From Streptomyces sp. HUAS CB01 (GTDB lineage Bacteria > Actinomycetota > Actinomycetes > Streptomycetales > Streptomycetaceae): 64,000 nucleotides of DNA. A program made the translations under genes and the position numbers. The DNA is taken from NCBI RefSeq assembly GCF_030406905.1, contig NZ_CP129137.1, positions 2,731,001 to 2,795,000 on the forward strand, read 5' to 3'. The notes below the pieces were generated by a model. It saw nothing but the letters and a program-made list of their open reading frames with translations, did no database searches and was not told the origin of the DNA. Positions 52,452 to 61,491 of this stretch are shown here, piece after piece. Numbering within the stretch: position 1 is the stretch's first letter; every line of letters begins with the position of its first letter.

Positions 52452-53426
52452 CTACCGGAGCGCCGGGTTCGCGGACACCGAGTCCTGGGCCGGGCGTCCC
52501 GGAACGGCCGGGACGGACTCCTGCGGGTTGTCCGTCGGCACATAGCCGAGACGCGCCGGGGCCGTCGGGTTCAGGTCCTTGTGGACGGCACGCGCGACGG
52601 CCTGGATGGTGGCGATGCCGTCGTTCATGGTCTTGTTGTCGTGGGTGAGCACGGTGATCTGGTAGTTGTGCGCCGTACCGGTGAAGGCACCGATCGAGTG
52701 GACGCGCCAGCCGTGCGTGGCCCGCGGGAGCCAGCCGTTCTTGACGTGGATCTTCGCGGTGGAGGGGGCGCCTGCGGGCGTGCCCCAGCGCTGGTCCGCC
52801 ACGACGGCGTTCATCAGCTGCAGCACGTAACCGCGCGAGGCGTCGGTGAGGACGGCGTTCCTCGCCGTCAGGATCGCGAGCAGCCTCTGCTGGTCGCGGG
52901 CGGTGATCTGGGTGAGGCCCCAGTAGCCGTTCGCGCCGGGCACGGTCCTGGTCATGCCGGCGGCGGCGAGAAAGCCCTTGACCTTGGTCAGGCCGAGCTG
53001 GCGCCACAGCGCGCTGGTGGCGTCGTTGTCCGACCTGGTGATCATGGCCGTGGCGCGTGACTTCTCGGTGGCGGTCAGCTGGCGGCCGGTCTTCTGCGCG
53101 TCCCAGAGCAGGGTCGCGAGGACGGTCGTCTTGACGACGCTGGCGGAGTCGAACGTCTGGTCGGGGCGGAGAATGCAGCTGGTCTTGGTCACCCGGTCGT
53201 TGACGAGCACCGCGGTCGTCGACGTACGTCCCTTGAGGGCGGCGGTGATGTCCGTGACCAGCTTCGCCGCCAGTCCGGCCTTCTGCGAGGTGCAGGCCAC
53301 GGCGGGGGTGGCCGCGCCCGCCGTGCTCTGGGTGGCACTGACGGTCACCGGCACGAGCACACCGAGAGCGGCAGCCGCGCAGAGAGCCCCACGTCTGCGG
53401 CGGCGGGGTATGGAGTGTCTCTTCAC
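52452..53426 (-). CDS. Secreted class A beta-lactamase-like serine hydrolase
   Basis: A 324-residue secreted protein from GTG 53426. The signal peptide runs to about 39. The class A-like catalytic core has the Ser-x-x-Lys motif SVVK with the nucleophile at about 96, SDN at 132-134 and KNG (IHVKNGWLP) in place of KTG. A Glu166-type omega-loop Glu is not evident. The C-terminal 35 residues are Pro/Ala-rich. It may be a low-activity beta-lactamase or a peptidoglycan-related hydrolase; a true penicillinase is unlikely without the general base. Confidence 0.87.
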   Translation of the reverse strand: MKRHSIPRRRRRGALCAAAALGVLVPVTVSATQSTAGAATPAVACTSQKAGLAAKLVTDITAALKGRTSTTAVLVNDRVTKTSCILRPDQTFDSASVVKTTVLATLLWDAQKTGRQLTATEKSRATAMITRSDNDATSALWRQLGLTKVKGFLAAAGMTRTVPGANGYWGLTQITARDQQRLLAILTARNAVLTDASRGYVLQLMNAVVADQRWGTPAGAPSTAKIHVKNGWLPRATHGWRVHSIGAFTGTAHNYQITVLTHDNKTMNDGIATIQAVARAVHKDLNPTAPARLGYVPTDNPQESVPAVPGRPAQDSVSANPALR

Positions 53427-53621
53427 GACTCACATGACTCCGCAGACTCCGAAAGGTTGTACGGAAGACGGCGGCTGCGGCCGGGGACCCGGGCCGACGG
53501 CGGTCCGGCCGCGTGGGAGCCCGCCGGGCGGCGGGGCAACGCGCGCGGCGTTCGCCGGACACGGGCCCGGGGTAGCCATGAGCGGTGTCCGCCGGCCGGA
53601 CCGGCGGGGAAGGGGGAGACC

Positions 53622-53999
53622 GTGGCAGACGCGAAGGAGAGCGCGGCGTACCGGAGCGGGAGGCTGTGGGCGGCGCTGCACATCCTGCGGGTCCTCGGGG
53701 GCGTCCCGATGAAGGGGAAGCTCGGCACGGACGCCAGGCTCCGTATGGTGGAGCGGCAGCCCGGCCTCCACATACCGAGGCAGCTGGACAAGGCGCTGAA
53801 GCACCTGGTCGCGGCCCGGCGGCGGGACGCCGCGCGCGGGAAGGCGGCGGACGAGGTGCTGAAGGGGGTCCTCGCGTCCATACCGGACGACGGGGGGTTC
53901 CCCCCGGCCTACGACGCGGCCCAGCGGAAGGACTTCCGCGAGGGCTTCAAGACCCAGAAGGGCACGTACACGGCCGCGCACCGGGCACTGCTGAGGTGA
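53622..53999 (+). CDS. Small protein resembling the C-terminal part of Cas8c/Csd1
   Basis: A 125-residue protein from GTG 53622 (AAGGGGGAG upstream). SAAYRSGRLWAALHILRVLGG, followed by LHIPRQLDKALKHLVAARR and FPPAYDAAQRKDFREGFKTQKGTYTA, is strikingly like the C-terminal helical part of type I-C CRISPR Cas8c/Csd1 (the segment that is also made as the small subunit Cas11c). The match is by eye, not by search. There are no cas genes or repeats in the window. It would be an orphan Cas11c-like helical protein of unknown function. Cytoplasmic, basic. Confidence 0.6.
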   Translation: MADAKESAAYRSGRLWAALHILRVLGGVPMKGKLGTDARLRMVERQPGLHIPRQLDKALKHLVAARRRDAARGKAADEVLKGVLASIPDDGGFPPAYDAAQRKDFREGFKTQKGTYTAAHRALLR

Positions 54000-54089
54000 C
54001 CGGTGCGCGGCCGCGTCGTCCTGCGGCCGCACCCGGGGCGCCGCCGCCGTCGCCCCGCGGACGGGACGAAGAGCGCCGAAGCGCCCCGC

Positions 54090-55772
54090 CTACAGATGCG
54101 TCGGCGCGAACATCCTGAGCACCGCGGGCAGCACGACGACCGACGGGCCGGGCTGCGCGAGGGCCTTGGCGAGGTCCTCGCGGAGCGACTCCGTGGTGGT
54201 GCGTACGGCCGGGACGCCGAACGACTCGGCGAGCGCGACGAAGTCCGGCCTGGACAGCTCGGTCGCGGTCGCCTCGCCGAAGGCGTCCGTCATGTACTCG
54301 CGCAGGATGCCGTAGCCGCCGTCGTCGACGATCAGCCAGGTCACCGGCAGCGCGTACTGCTTCGCCGAGGCAAGCTCCGCGATGGAGTACATCGCGCCGC
54401 CGTCGCCCGAGACCGCGAGCACCGGCCTGTCGCGGTCCGCCGCGGCCGCGCCGAGGGCGGCGGGGAAGCCGTATCCGAGCCCGCCCGCGCCCTGGGCCGA
54501 GTGCATGGTGTTCGGCCGGCGGGCGTCGAATGCGGACCAGGCCCAGTAGGCCAGGATCGTCATGTCCCAGAAGCTCGGGGAGTCGTCCGGCAGGGCCTCG
54601 CGGACCGCGGCGAGCACCTCCTGCTCCAGCGTGAGCTCCTGGCCGGCGATCCGCTCCCGGACCTTCGCCAGCAGCGCGGAGACCCGCTCGGCGGCCGACG
54701 GGTCGCGGCGTTCCTCCACGGTCTCCAGCAGCGCGGTGAGCGCGATCCGGGCGTCGGCGTGGATGCCGAGCGCGGCATGGTTGGACTCCAGCTTGCCGAG
54801 GTCGGCCTCGATCTGGACCACCCTGCCGCGCGGCGCGAACGTGTGGTAGTTCGAGGAGAGTTCACCGAGGCCGGAGCCGACGACGAGCAGGACGTCGGCG
54901 TCCTCCAGGAAGTCGGTGGTGTGCCGGTCCTCCAGCCAGGACTGCATCGACAGCGGGTGCTCCCAGGGGAACGCGCCCTTGCCGCCGAAGGTGGTCACGA
55001 CGGGGGCGTCCAGCTTCTCGGCGAGGGCGAGCAGCTTGCCGGAGGCGTCGGAGCGCACGACACCGCCGCCCGCGATGATCGCGGGGCGCTCGGCGTTCTG
55101 GAGCAGGTGCGCGGCGACGGCGGTGAGCTCCGGGCGGGGCACGAGGTCGTGCGGGGTGGCGTCCAGGGCCGTCACGACCGGCAGGGTCGTCTCGGCGAGC
55201 AGCACGTCCTGGGGGATCTCCACCCAGACCGGCCCGTGCGGGGCGGTCAGCGCGGACTCCCAGGCGGCGGCGATCGCGGAGGGGATCTGGGAGGCGGTGC
55301 GGACGGTGTGCACGGACTTCACGACGTCCCGGAACGACGCCTTCTGGTCGCGCAGTTCGTGCAGATAGCCGTGGCGGCCGCCGCCGATGCCCGGGCTCGG
55401 CACCTGGCTGGAGATCGCCAGGACGGGGGCGCTGGCCGCGGCGGCCTCCTGGAGCGCGGCGAGCGAGGTGAGCGCGCCGGGGCCGGTGGAGAGCAGCAGC
55501 GGGGTGGCCTGTCCGGTGATCCGGCCGTGGGCGTCGGCGGCGAAGCCCGCGTTGTTCTCCACGCGCAGCCCGACGTACTCCAGGTCGGAGCGGCGCAGCG
55601 CGTCGAACATGCCGAGGGCGTGCTGGCCCGGCAGGCCGAACACCGTGGTGGCGCCCAGCCCGGCCAGGGCCTCGACGACGAGGTCCCCGCCGTTGCGGCC
55701 GGCCGGCGGGCTGAGCGCGGCGGCGACCTGCCGCGCCGTGGGGCGCAGCACGAGGTCGTGGTCGTGGGTCAC
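54090..55772 (-). CDS. TPP-dependent enzyme, putative 2-ketoarginine decarboxylase (AruI-like)
   Basis: A 560-residue thiamine-diphosphate enzyme of the acetolactate synthase/benzoylformate decarboxylase class. The N-terminal PYR domain has [16 protein letters not shown] and the activating Glu in [15 protein letters not shown]; the central domain is intact; the PP domain shows [34 protein letters not shown] at about 455, with the GDG...DD motif for Mg/TPP. It shares a GTGA overlap with the agmatinase/guanidinobutyrase gene. In the arginine transaminase pathway AruI decarboxylates 2-ketoarginine and is close to this length. The AruI assignment is inference from neighbours. Confidence 0.85.
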   Translation of the reverse strand: MTHDHDLVLRPTARQVAAALSPPAGRNGGDLVVEALAGLGATTVFGLPGQHALGMFDALRRSDLEYVGLRVENNAGFAADAHGRITGQATPLLLSTGPGALTSLAALQEAAAASAPVLAISSQVPSPGIGGGRHGYLHELRDQKASFRDVVKSVHTVRTASQIPSAIAAAWESALTAPHGPVWVEIPQDVLLAETTLPVVTALDATPHDLVPRPELTAVAAHLLQNAERPAIIAGGGVVRSDASGKLLALAEKLDAPVVTTFGGKGAFPWEHPLSMQSWLEDRHTTDFLEDADVLLVVGSGLGELSSNYHTFAPRGRVVQIEADLGKLESNHAALGIHADARIALTALLETVEERRDPSAAERVSALLAKVRERIAGQELTLEQEVLAAVREALPDDSPSFWDMTILAYWAWSAFDARRPNTMHSAQGAGGLGYGFPAALGAAAADRDRPVLAVSGDGGAMYSIAELASAKQYALPVTWLIVDDGGYGILREYMTDAFGEATATELSRPDFVALAESFGVPAVRTTTESLREDLAKALAQPGPSVVVLPAVLRMFAPTHL

Positions 55773-56740
55773 TTGTCGTTCCTCGACGCGGCGATCTGAC
55801 GGGCCATGATCGTGGTGAGCTCGTACGCGGTGTGGGAGGCCGCGACGGAGGTGATCTCGGCGTGGTCGTAGGCGGGGGCGACCTCGACGACGTCGGCGGA
55901 GACCAGGTTGCAGGAGGCGAGTCCGCGCAGGATCTCCAGCAGTTCGCGCGAGGTCATGCCGCCCGCCTCGGGGGTGCCGGTGCCGGGGGCGTGGGCGGGG
56001 TCGAGGCAGTCGATGTCGATGGAGATGTAGAGGGGGCGGTCGCCGATGCGCTGGCGCAGCTGGTCGGCGACCTCGTCGGCGCCGCGGCGGTAGACGTCGG
56101 AGGAGGTGACGATGCCGAAGCCCATCTTCTCGTCGTCGGTCAGGTCCTGCTTGCCGTAGAGCGGGCCGCGGATGCCGACGTGGGAGAGGGCCTCGGTGTC
56201 GAGGATGCCCTCCTCGACGGCGCGGCGGAACGGGGTGCCGTGGGTGTACTCGGCACCGAAGTAGGTGTCCCAGGTGTCCAGGTGGGCGTCGAAGTGCAGC
56301 AGCGCCACGGGGCCGTGCTTCCTGGCCACCGAGCGCAGCAGCGGCAGCGCGATGGTGTGGTCGCCGCCGAGGGTCATCATGCGCGCGCCGGTGCCGAGGA
56401 TGTCGTCGGCGGCGGCCTCGATGGTCTCGACGGCCTCGTTGATGTTGAACGGGTTGGCGGCGATGTCGCCCGCGTCCGCCACCTGGGCGAGCGCGAAGGG
56501 CGAGGCGTCCTGGGCCGGGTTGTACGGCCGCAGGAGCCTCGACGCCTCACGGATGGCGTTGCCGCCGAAGCGGGCGCCGGGACGGTACGACACCCCGGCG
56601 TCGAAGGGCACGCCGACGACGGCGACATCGGTGCTGCCGACCTCGTCGAGCCGGGGCAGCCGGGCGAACGTCGCGGGTCCGGCGTACCGCGGGATGCGGG
56701 ACGAGTCGATGGGGCCGCGCGGCGTCTCGTTGCTGCTCAT
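55769..56740 (-). CDS. speB: Agmatinase/guanidinobutyrase (ureohydrolase)
   Basis: A 323-residue arginase-superfamily enzyme from ATG 56740 (ATG 56746 is also possible). The Mn ligands are visible: GGDHT at about 125, HFDAHLD at about 146-152 and [10 protein letters not shown] near 240. The N-terminus [32 protein letters not shown] is typical of agmatinase/guanidinobutyrase. It cleaves agmatine to putrescine and urea, or 4-guanidinobutyrate to GABA and urea. Its TPP-enzyme neighbour points to guanidinobutyrate. Substrate preference cannot be read from sequence. Confidence 0.92.
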   Translation of the reverse strand: MSSNETPRGPIDSSRIPRYAGPATFARLPRLDEVGSTDVAVVGVPFDAGVSYRPGARFGGNAIREASRLLRPYNPAQDASPFALAQVADAGDIAANPFNINEAVETIEAAADDILGTGARMMTLGGDHTIALPLLRSVARKHGPVALLHFDAHLDTWDTYFGAEYTHGTPFRRAVEEGILDTEALSHVGIRGPLYGKQDLTDDEKMGFGIVTSSDVYRRGADEVADQLRQRIGDRPLYISIDIDCLDPAHAPGTGTPEAGGMTSRELLEILRGLASCNLVSADVVEVAPAYDHAEITSVAASHTAYELTTIMARQIAASRNDK

Positions 56741-56809
56741 GACCATGCCTCTTCTTCCTGCGCTTTTCTGCTTATCCGTCGGTTTGCAGTCGTTTGACTG
56801 TAACGGGGT

Positions 56810-58288
56810 TCACGGGGTGGCCGGGACCGACTCCTGCGCGGTCCGCCGCTCGGCCTCGGGGTCGCGGCCCGCGAGGCGCTCGCGCCAGTTGGCCAGGATC
56901 GCCTCGTCGGTGGGCCTGGTGGCCAGCGAGACGACGACGTAGGTGACGAGGGAGGCGAGCAGGCCGTAGTAGATGGGCTCGTTGGCGAGGATGCCGAACT
57001 TCCACATCAGGGTGATGACGGCCACGCCGCCGACGACGACGGAGGAGAGGGCGCCGTACACCGTGCCGCGCCTCCACAGCAGCCCGCCGAGGATCGGCAC
57101 CAGCAGACCGCCGACGAGCAGGTTGTAGGCGACCGTCAGGGCCTCGACCACGTTGTTGAGGGCGATGGCGATGCCGATCACGGCTATGCCCATGACCAGG
57201 ATGAACATCCGGTTGCCCTTGACCTCGTCGTGCGCCTCGCCGTCCGCCCGCCGTGTCACGGCGCCGCGCAGCCGCTGCCAGATGTCGTTGTTGGCGACGG
57301 TCGCGCAGGCGATCAGGGCGCCGGAGGAGGTGGACATCACGGCGGCGAGGGCGGCGGCCAGGACCAGGCCGCGCACGCCCAGCGGGAGTTCGTCCTTGAC
57401 GATGGTGGCGAAGGCGTCGTCGGCGTTGGCGAGGTTCGGGTAGAGCACCTTGGCCGCGGTGCCGATGACGGCGCCGGCGAGGGCGTAGGCGAGACAGTAC
57501 GTACCGGCCACCGTGCCGCCCCAGCGGGCGACCTTGTCGTCGCGGGCGGTGAAGACGCGCTGCCAGATGTCCTGGCCGATGAGCATGCCGAACGTGTAGA
57601 TGAGCACGTAGGTGAAGATCGTCTCGCCGCCGATGCCGAACGGCGCGAAGTACTCGGTGGGCAGCTGGGCCTTCATCTCGGCGAAGCCGCCGGCCTTGAC
57701 CACGGCGATGGGCAGCAGCAGGAGCAGCACGCCGATCGTCTTGACGACGAACTGCACCATGTCGGTGAGGGTGATCGACCACATGCCGCCGAGCGTGGAG
57801 TAGGCGACGACGATCGAGCCGCCGAGGACGATCGCGACGGTCCGGTTCATGTCGAAGAGGACGTCGAAGATCGTGGCGTAGGCGATGGTCGAGGTGACCG
57901 CGAGCATCAGCGTGTAGGCCCACATCACCACACCGGTGATGAGTCCGGCCCGGCCGCCGTAGCGCAGGTCGAGCATCTCGGAGACGGTGTAGACCTTCAG
58001 CCGGGCGATGCGGGCGGAGAAGAAGATCGACAGGGCCAGGAGGCCGAGGCCGATGGTGAAGACCATCCAGGCCCCGGAGAGGCCGTACTTGTAGCCGAGG
58101 CCCACACCGCCGATGGTGGAGGCGCCGCCGAGCACGATCGCGGCCATGGTGCCGGAGTACATCGAGGGGCCGAGCCTGCGCCCTGCCACCAGGAACTCGC
58201 TCTTGGACTTGGCGCGGCGCATGCCCCACCAGCCCATGGCCAGCATGCCGGCCAGATAGACGACGATCACTGCGTAGTCGACGGCCAT
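56810..58288 (-). CDS. Sodium:solute symporter (SSS family)
   Basis: A 492-residue symporter from ATG 58288 (GAAGGAGG upstream). About 13 TM segments; SSS signatures include LVAGRRLGPSMYSGTMAAIVLGGASTIGGVGLGYKYG near the start, YSTLGGMWSITLTDMVQ and ALAAVMSTSSGALIACATVANNDI (Na-binding region) at about 315-340. It is the first gene of an operon with agmatinase and TPP enzyme, so it may import arginine, agmatine or 4-guanidinobutyrate. A PucR regulator is encoded divergently. Confidence 0.92.
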   Translation of the reverse strand: MAVDYAVIVVYLAGMLAMGWWGMRRAKSKSEFLVAGRRLGPSMYSGTMAAIVLGGASTIGGVGLGYKYGLSGAWMVFTIGLGLLALSIFFSARIARLKVYTVSEMLDLRYGGRAGLITGVVMWAYTLMLAVTSTIAYATIFDVLFDMNRTVAIVLGGSIVVAYSTLGGMWSITLTDMVQFVVKTIGVLLLLLPIAVVKAGGFAEMKAQLPTEYFAPFGIGGETIFTYVLIYTFGMLIGQDIWQRVFTARDDKVARWGGTVAGTYCLAYALAGAVIGTAAKVLYPNLANADDAFATIVKDELPLGVRGLVLAAALAAVMSTSSGALIACATVANNDIWQRLRGAVTRRADGEAHDEVKGNRMFILVMGIAVIGIAIALNNVVEALTVAYNLLVGGLLVPILGGLLWRRGTVYGALSSVVVGGVAVITLMWKFGILANEPIYYGLLASLVTYVVVSLATRPTDEAILANWRERLAGRDPEAERRTAQESVPATP

Positions 58289-58476
58289 GGGGCCCTCCTT
58301 CGCTTTCACCTCGGTGGCGTGTCGTGCAGAAGTTCAAGGGGACGCAGCGGCTCCTGCGCGGGGACATCCGCCCGTACCCGCGGCCGCTGGACGACTCGAC
58401 GATAGGTGGCTTAAAAGCGACGATGAAGTGTACGTTTCCTCCATTCCCGAAGACGATCAAGGATGGAACGTCCACC

Positions 58477-60036
58477 ATGCCGGACTCCACCGCTCCCCAG
58501 GGCGCCCCTTCGGCCCCACCCACCCCGCCCGTCCCGCTGACCGCACTGCTGGCCCGGGAGGATCTCGGGCTGCGGCTGGTCGCGGGCGTCCCCGAGTCCG
58601 GGGGCGCCGAGGGCGTCCGTATCCAGTGGGTGCACACCTCGGAGATGGCCGACCCGTACCCCTACCTCCTGGGCGGCGAGCTGCTGCTGACCGCGGGCGT
58701 CCTGCTGAAGGACCCGGAGATGTACGCCGCGCGGGTCGTCGAGGCCGGCGGCGCGGCGATCGGCTTCGGGGTGGCGCCGGTGTACGACACCGTCCCGGAC
58801 GCGCTCGTCGCGGCGTGCGAGCGCCGTGGGCTGCCGCTGCTCGAGGTGCCGCCGCAGACCCCGTTCACCGCGATCGCCCGCGCCGTCTGGGGGCTGATGG
58901 CCCAGGCCCGGCTCCGGGAGGTGCGCCGGGTCAGCGAGGCCCAGCAGGGCCTCGCCGGCGCGGCGGCCCGCCCCGACCCGGTGCCGGCGGTACTGCAGCA
59001 GCTGGCGTCCCGCCTCGGTGGCTGGGCCGTGCTGCTGGCCCCGGACGGCTCGGCCCTGCACGTGGCCGGCCGGGCGCCGTCCCGCGAGGCGCGCGAGGCC
59101 GTGGGGCGGCTGGCGCGCGTGGTGAGCCCGGAGCCCGATGGCGCGGAACCCGCCGACGACACGGCCGCTCCCCCTTCACGGGCCGCCGGCGCCCAGGCGG
59201 AGCCGGGCGCACCGGCGGGAACCACACGTCGGCCGCCCTCGTCGGCGACCGACACCGTCGGGGAGACGCACCTCGCGGCCTACGCCCTCGGCGGCGGCCA
59301 GGGTCTGGTCCTCGGAGTCGCCGCCGAGGGGCGCGAACCGGGAGGGCACACGATCGCCGGGGTCGCCGTCGTCCTGCTGTCCCTGCTCACCGCGCCGCAC
59401 CAGGGAGCCGACGCGAGCGGGCGGACCGCCGCGCTGGTACGGCTGCTGCTGGGCGGTACGCCCGCGGAGGTGGTCCGCGACCTGGGCCCCGGTCCCTGGA
59501 CGGTGGTGCACGGGACGCGACCGGGGCAGCCGGACCGGATCGCGGCCTCCGCCCTCGGCGCGGCCCTGGGCAGCACGCTGGTGGACACCGACGGGGAGAC
59601 GGTACGGATCCTGCTCTCCGGCGACCGGCGCATCGAGCCCCAGCCGGGCTGGACCCTGGGCGTGAGCGCCCCGGCCACGGCGGAGGAGCTGGGCACCGCC
59701 GACACCGCCGCCGCCCGCGCCCTGCGCCGTGCGGAGGCGACCCGGGTCCCGCTCGCCCGCCAGCGCGACGCGGGCCTCGGCGAACTGGTCGCGCCCGACG
59801 AGGCCGCCGTCCACGCCCGCACCCTGCTCGCGCCGGTCGCGGACTCCCCCGCGCTCGCCGAGACCCTGCGGGTCTGGCTCTCGCTCCACGGCAGCTGGGA
59901 CCGCACGGCGGTGGCCCTGGGCGTCCACCGCAACACCGTCCGCCAGCGCATCGCGCGGTGCGGCACGCTGCTGGGCGTCGACCTGGACGACGCGGACGTA
60001 CGGATGGAGCTGTGGTTCGCGCTGCGGTACGCGTGA
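58477..60036 (+). CDS. PucR family transcriptional regulator
   Basis: A 519-residue regulator from ATG 58477 (AAGGATGGA upstream). The N-terminal PucR domain spans about 20-140 (LTALLAREDLGLRLVAGVPES, IQWVHTSEMADPYPYLLGGELLLTAG), a variable middle part follows, and the C-terminus carries an HTH_30 domain at about 465-515 (LRVWLSLHGSWDRTAVALGVHRNTVRQRIARC). PucR regulators typically control nitrogen and amino-compound catabolism. It diverges from the symporter operon, so it likely regulates that operon. Longer upstream frame codons are not supported. Confidence 0.92.
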   Translation: MPDSTAPQGAPSAPPTPPVPLTALLAREDLGLRLVAGVPESGGAEGVRIQWVHTSEMADPYPYLLGGELLLTAGVLLKDPEMYAARVVEAGGAAIGFGVAPVYDTVPDALVAACERRGLPLLEVPPQTPFTAIARAVWGLMAQARLREVRRVSEAQQGLAGAAARPDPVPAVLQQLASRLGGWAVLLAPDGSALHVAGRAPSREAREAVGRLARVVSPEPDGAEPADDTAAPPSRAAGAQAEPGAPAGTTRRPPSSATDTVGETHLAAYALGGGQGLVLGVAAEGREPGGHTIAGVAVVLLSLLTAPHQGADASGRTAALVRLLLGGTPAEVVRDLGPGPWTVVHGTRPGQPDRIAASALGAALGSTLVDTDGETVRILLSGDRRIEPQPGWTLGVSAPATAEELGTADTAAARALRRAEATRVPLARQRDAGLGELVAPDEAAVHARTLLAPVADSPALAETLRVWLSLHGSWDRTAVALGVHRNTVRQRIARCGTLLGVDLDDADVRMELWFALRYA

Positions 60037-60160
60037 GGACCGGGCGGGTCGCGTTGCGGAACGTTGCCCCGCGGTTCCGTGGGGAACCCACGATTCTGCC
60101 GCCCCAAGGCTGTCGCTCCGCCCCAAGTCCCCAACCGCTCAGCCGTGTTGGAATTCCGGC

Positions 60161-60643
60161 ATGGCCTCTTCCGCCGACGGAACCATCACCCCGGCCCCGG
60201 ACGGGACCGGCAGCCGCCTGCGCGCCGAGATCGAAGGACTCCGGGAGGAGGCGACGCGCCAGAGGAATCTGGCCCACCGCAGGGCCGAGTTCTGGGCCAG
60301 GACCGATATCGCGCTCGGCTTCCCCGCCGCGCTGCTCGCCGGCGTCGCCGGAGCGACGGGGCTGGCCACCGCGGGCGCCCGGATCCCCGCGGCGCTACTG
60401 GCCCTCGCCTCCGCGGGATTCGCCGCGGGCGCGGGGTTCCTGCGGAGCGCCACCCGCTGCCGGGCCAACAAACGCGCCCGGCACGCGTGGGCGACCGTGG
60501 AGGGCCGGGCCGCGGTGAAGCTGGCGCAGTCGCGCACGACCCCCGCGGACCTGGCCGAACTGCTGGATCACCGCCTCGCCGCGCTGTCGGCGTACGACGG
60601 CGAGGACCCGCAACCGGGGCAGCCGTCCGTCACGGCGGGCTGA
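60161..60643 (+). CDS. Two-TM protein, SLATT-like
   Basis: A 160-residue protein from ATG 60161. A polar N-terminus with a short coiled-coil (RAEIEGLREEATRQRNLAHRRAEFWARTDIALGF) leads into two adjacent TM segments (about 55-72 and 78-98), followed by a cytosolic helical tail with RCRANKRARHAWATVEGRAAVKL. This layout (coiled coil, 2 TM, helical tail) is that of SLATT-type (SMODS- and SLOG-associated) membrane effectors in bacterial conflict systems. Family membership is by architecture only. It lies next to a YgjP-type peptidase and HsdR. Confidence 0.55.
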   Translation: MASSADGTITPAPDGTGSRLRAEIEGLREEATRQRNLAHRRAEFWARTDIALGFPAALLAGVAGATGLATAGARIPAALLALASAGFAAGAGFLRSATRCRANKRARHAWATVEGRAAVKLAQSRTTPADLAELLDHRLAALSAYDGEDPQPGQPSVTAG

Positions 60644-60700
60644 GCGCCCACCGGCTGCCGACTGTAGTCACCGGACTGCGACTGCACGCAGCGGGGCCGA

Positions 60701-61486
60701 CTAGATGATCTCCCCCATCCACATGCGCCGCCCCAGCTCGTCCAGCTCGGTCCGCCGCTCCGCGTACTCAGGCAGGGCGTGCCCCAGCAACCGCCAGAAA
60801 TCCTCCCCATGCCCGGAGACACGTACATGCGCGAGCTCGTGGGCAACGACATAGTCCACGAGATGCATGGGCAGTTGGAACAGCGGCCAGCCGAGACTCA
60901 TCCGCCCGGCTCCGATTCCGCCGTCGGACGGACGATAGCTGCCCCAGCGGCCGCCGAGATCCGACACGTCCAGTGCCGGTTCCGCGACTCCCATACGCGC
61001 CGCCCAGGGTTGGAGCCTGCCCCTGGCCCACTCACGGCCCGCGCGGCAGTACCAGTCGACCAGCGCAGACCGACCCCGGGACGGGTTCTCAGCCTGTTCC
61101 TGATTGAGGAGCAGGCGCCCGGCGACGAGCCGGACTCCGGCGTCCTCCGGGCGCTCGGCGTCGATGGCCAGCCGATACGTCCGCCCCAGATACCGGAACA
61201 CCTCGCCCTCGACGAGACGCTTGGGCGGGTTCAACGGTCGGGTTCGCTCCCTTTGCGCCGTCTTGGCTACCACCCATGCCCGGTGAGCCCGGACGAACGC
61301 GAGGGCGTCGGCCGCCGGACGTCCCTGGGGCGCGTGAAGGGTGACCGCAGCATCCATCTCCACCGTGAGCGCGAACCGCTTGCGCCGGGTACTGACGCGC
61401 ACGTCGAGTTCCAGTCCGTCAACAGCGAGCCGATCACCCTCGACAAGGGCGATCGGCTCGGCTGGATCGACGGTGGAGGCGGTCAC
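60701..61486 (-). CDS. YgjP-type metallopeptidase (M48-like, SprT-like)
   Basis: A 261-residue zinc peptidase from GTG 61486 (AGGCAGG upstream). Start: only 5 bases separate it from the HsdR stop, so it is in the same transcript. The DUF45/YgjP fold is shown by an N-terminal DVRVSTRRKRFALTV, the metal motif HELAHVRVSGHGEDFWRLL (HExxH at about 213, third His 6 residues on), and SDLGGRWGSYRP. The protein is cytoplasmic. Such peptidases are recurrent neighbours of type I restriction genes; their role there is not settled. Confidence 0.88.
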   Translation of the reverse strand: MTASTVDPAEPIALVEGDRLAVDGLELDVRVSTRRKRFALTVEMDAAVTLHAPQGRPAADALAFVRAHRAWVVAKTAQRERTRPLNPPKRLVEGEVFRYLGRTYRLAIDAERPEDAGVRLVAGRLLLNQEQAENPSRGRSALVDWYCRAGREWARGRLQPWAARMGVAEPALDVSDLGGRWGSYRPSDGGIGAGRMSLGWPLFQLPMHLVDYVVAHELAHVRVSGHGEDFWRLLGHALPEYAERRTELDELGRRMWMGEII

Positions 61487-61491
61487 CCTGC

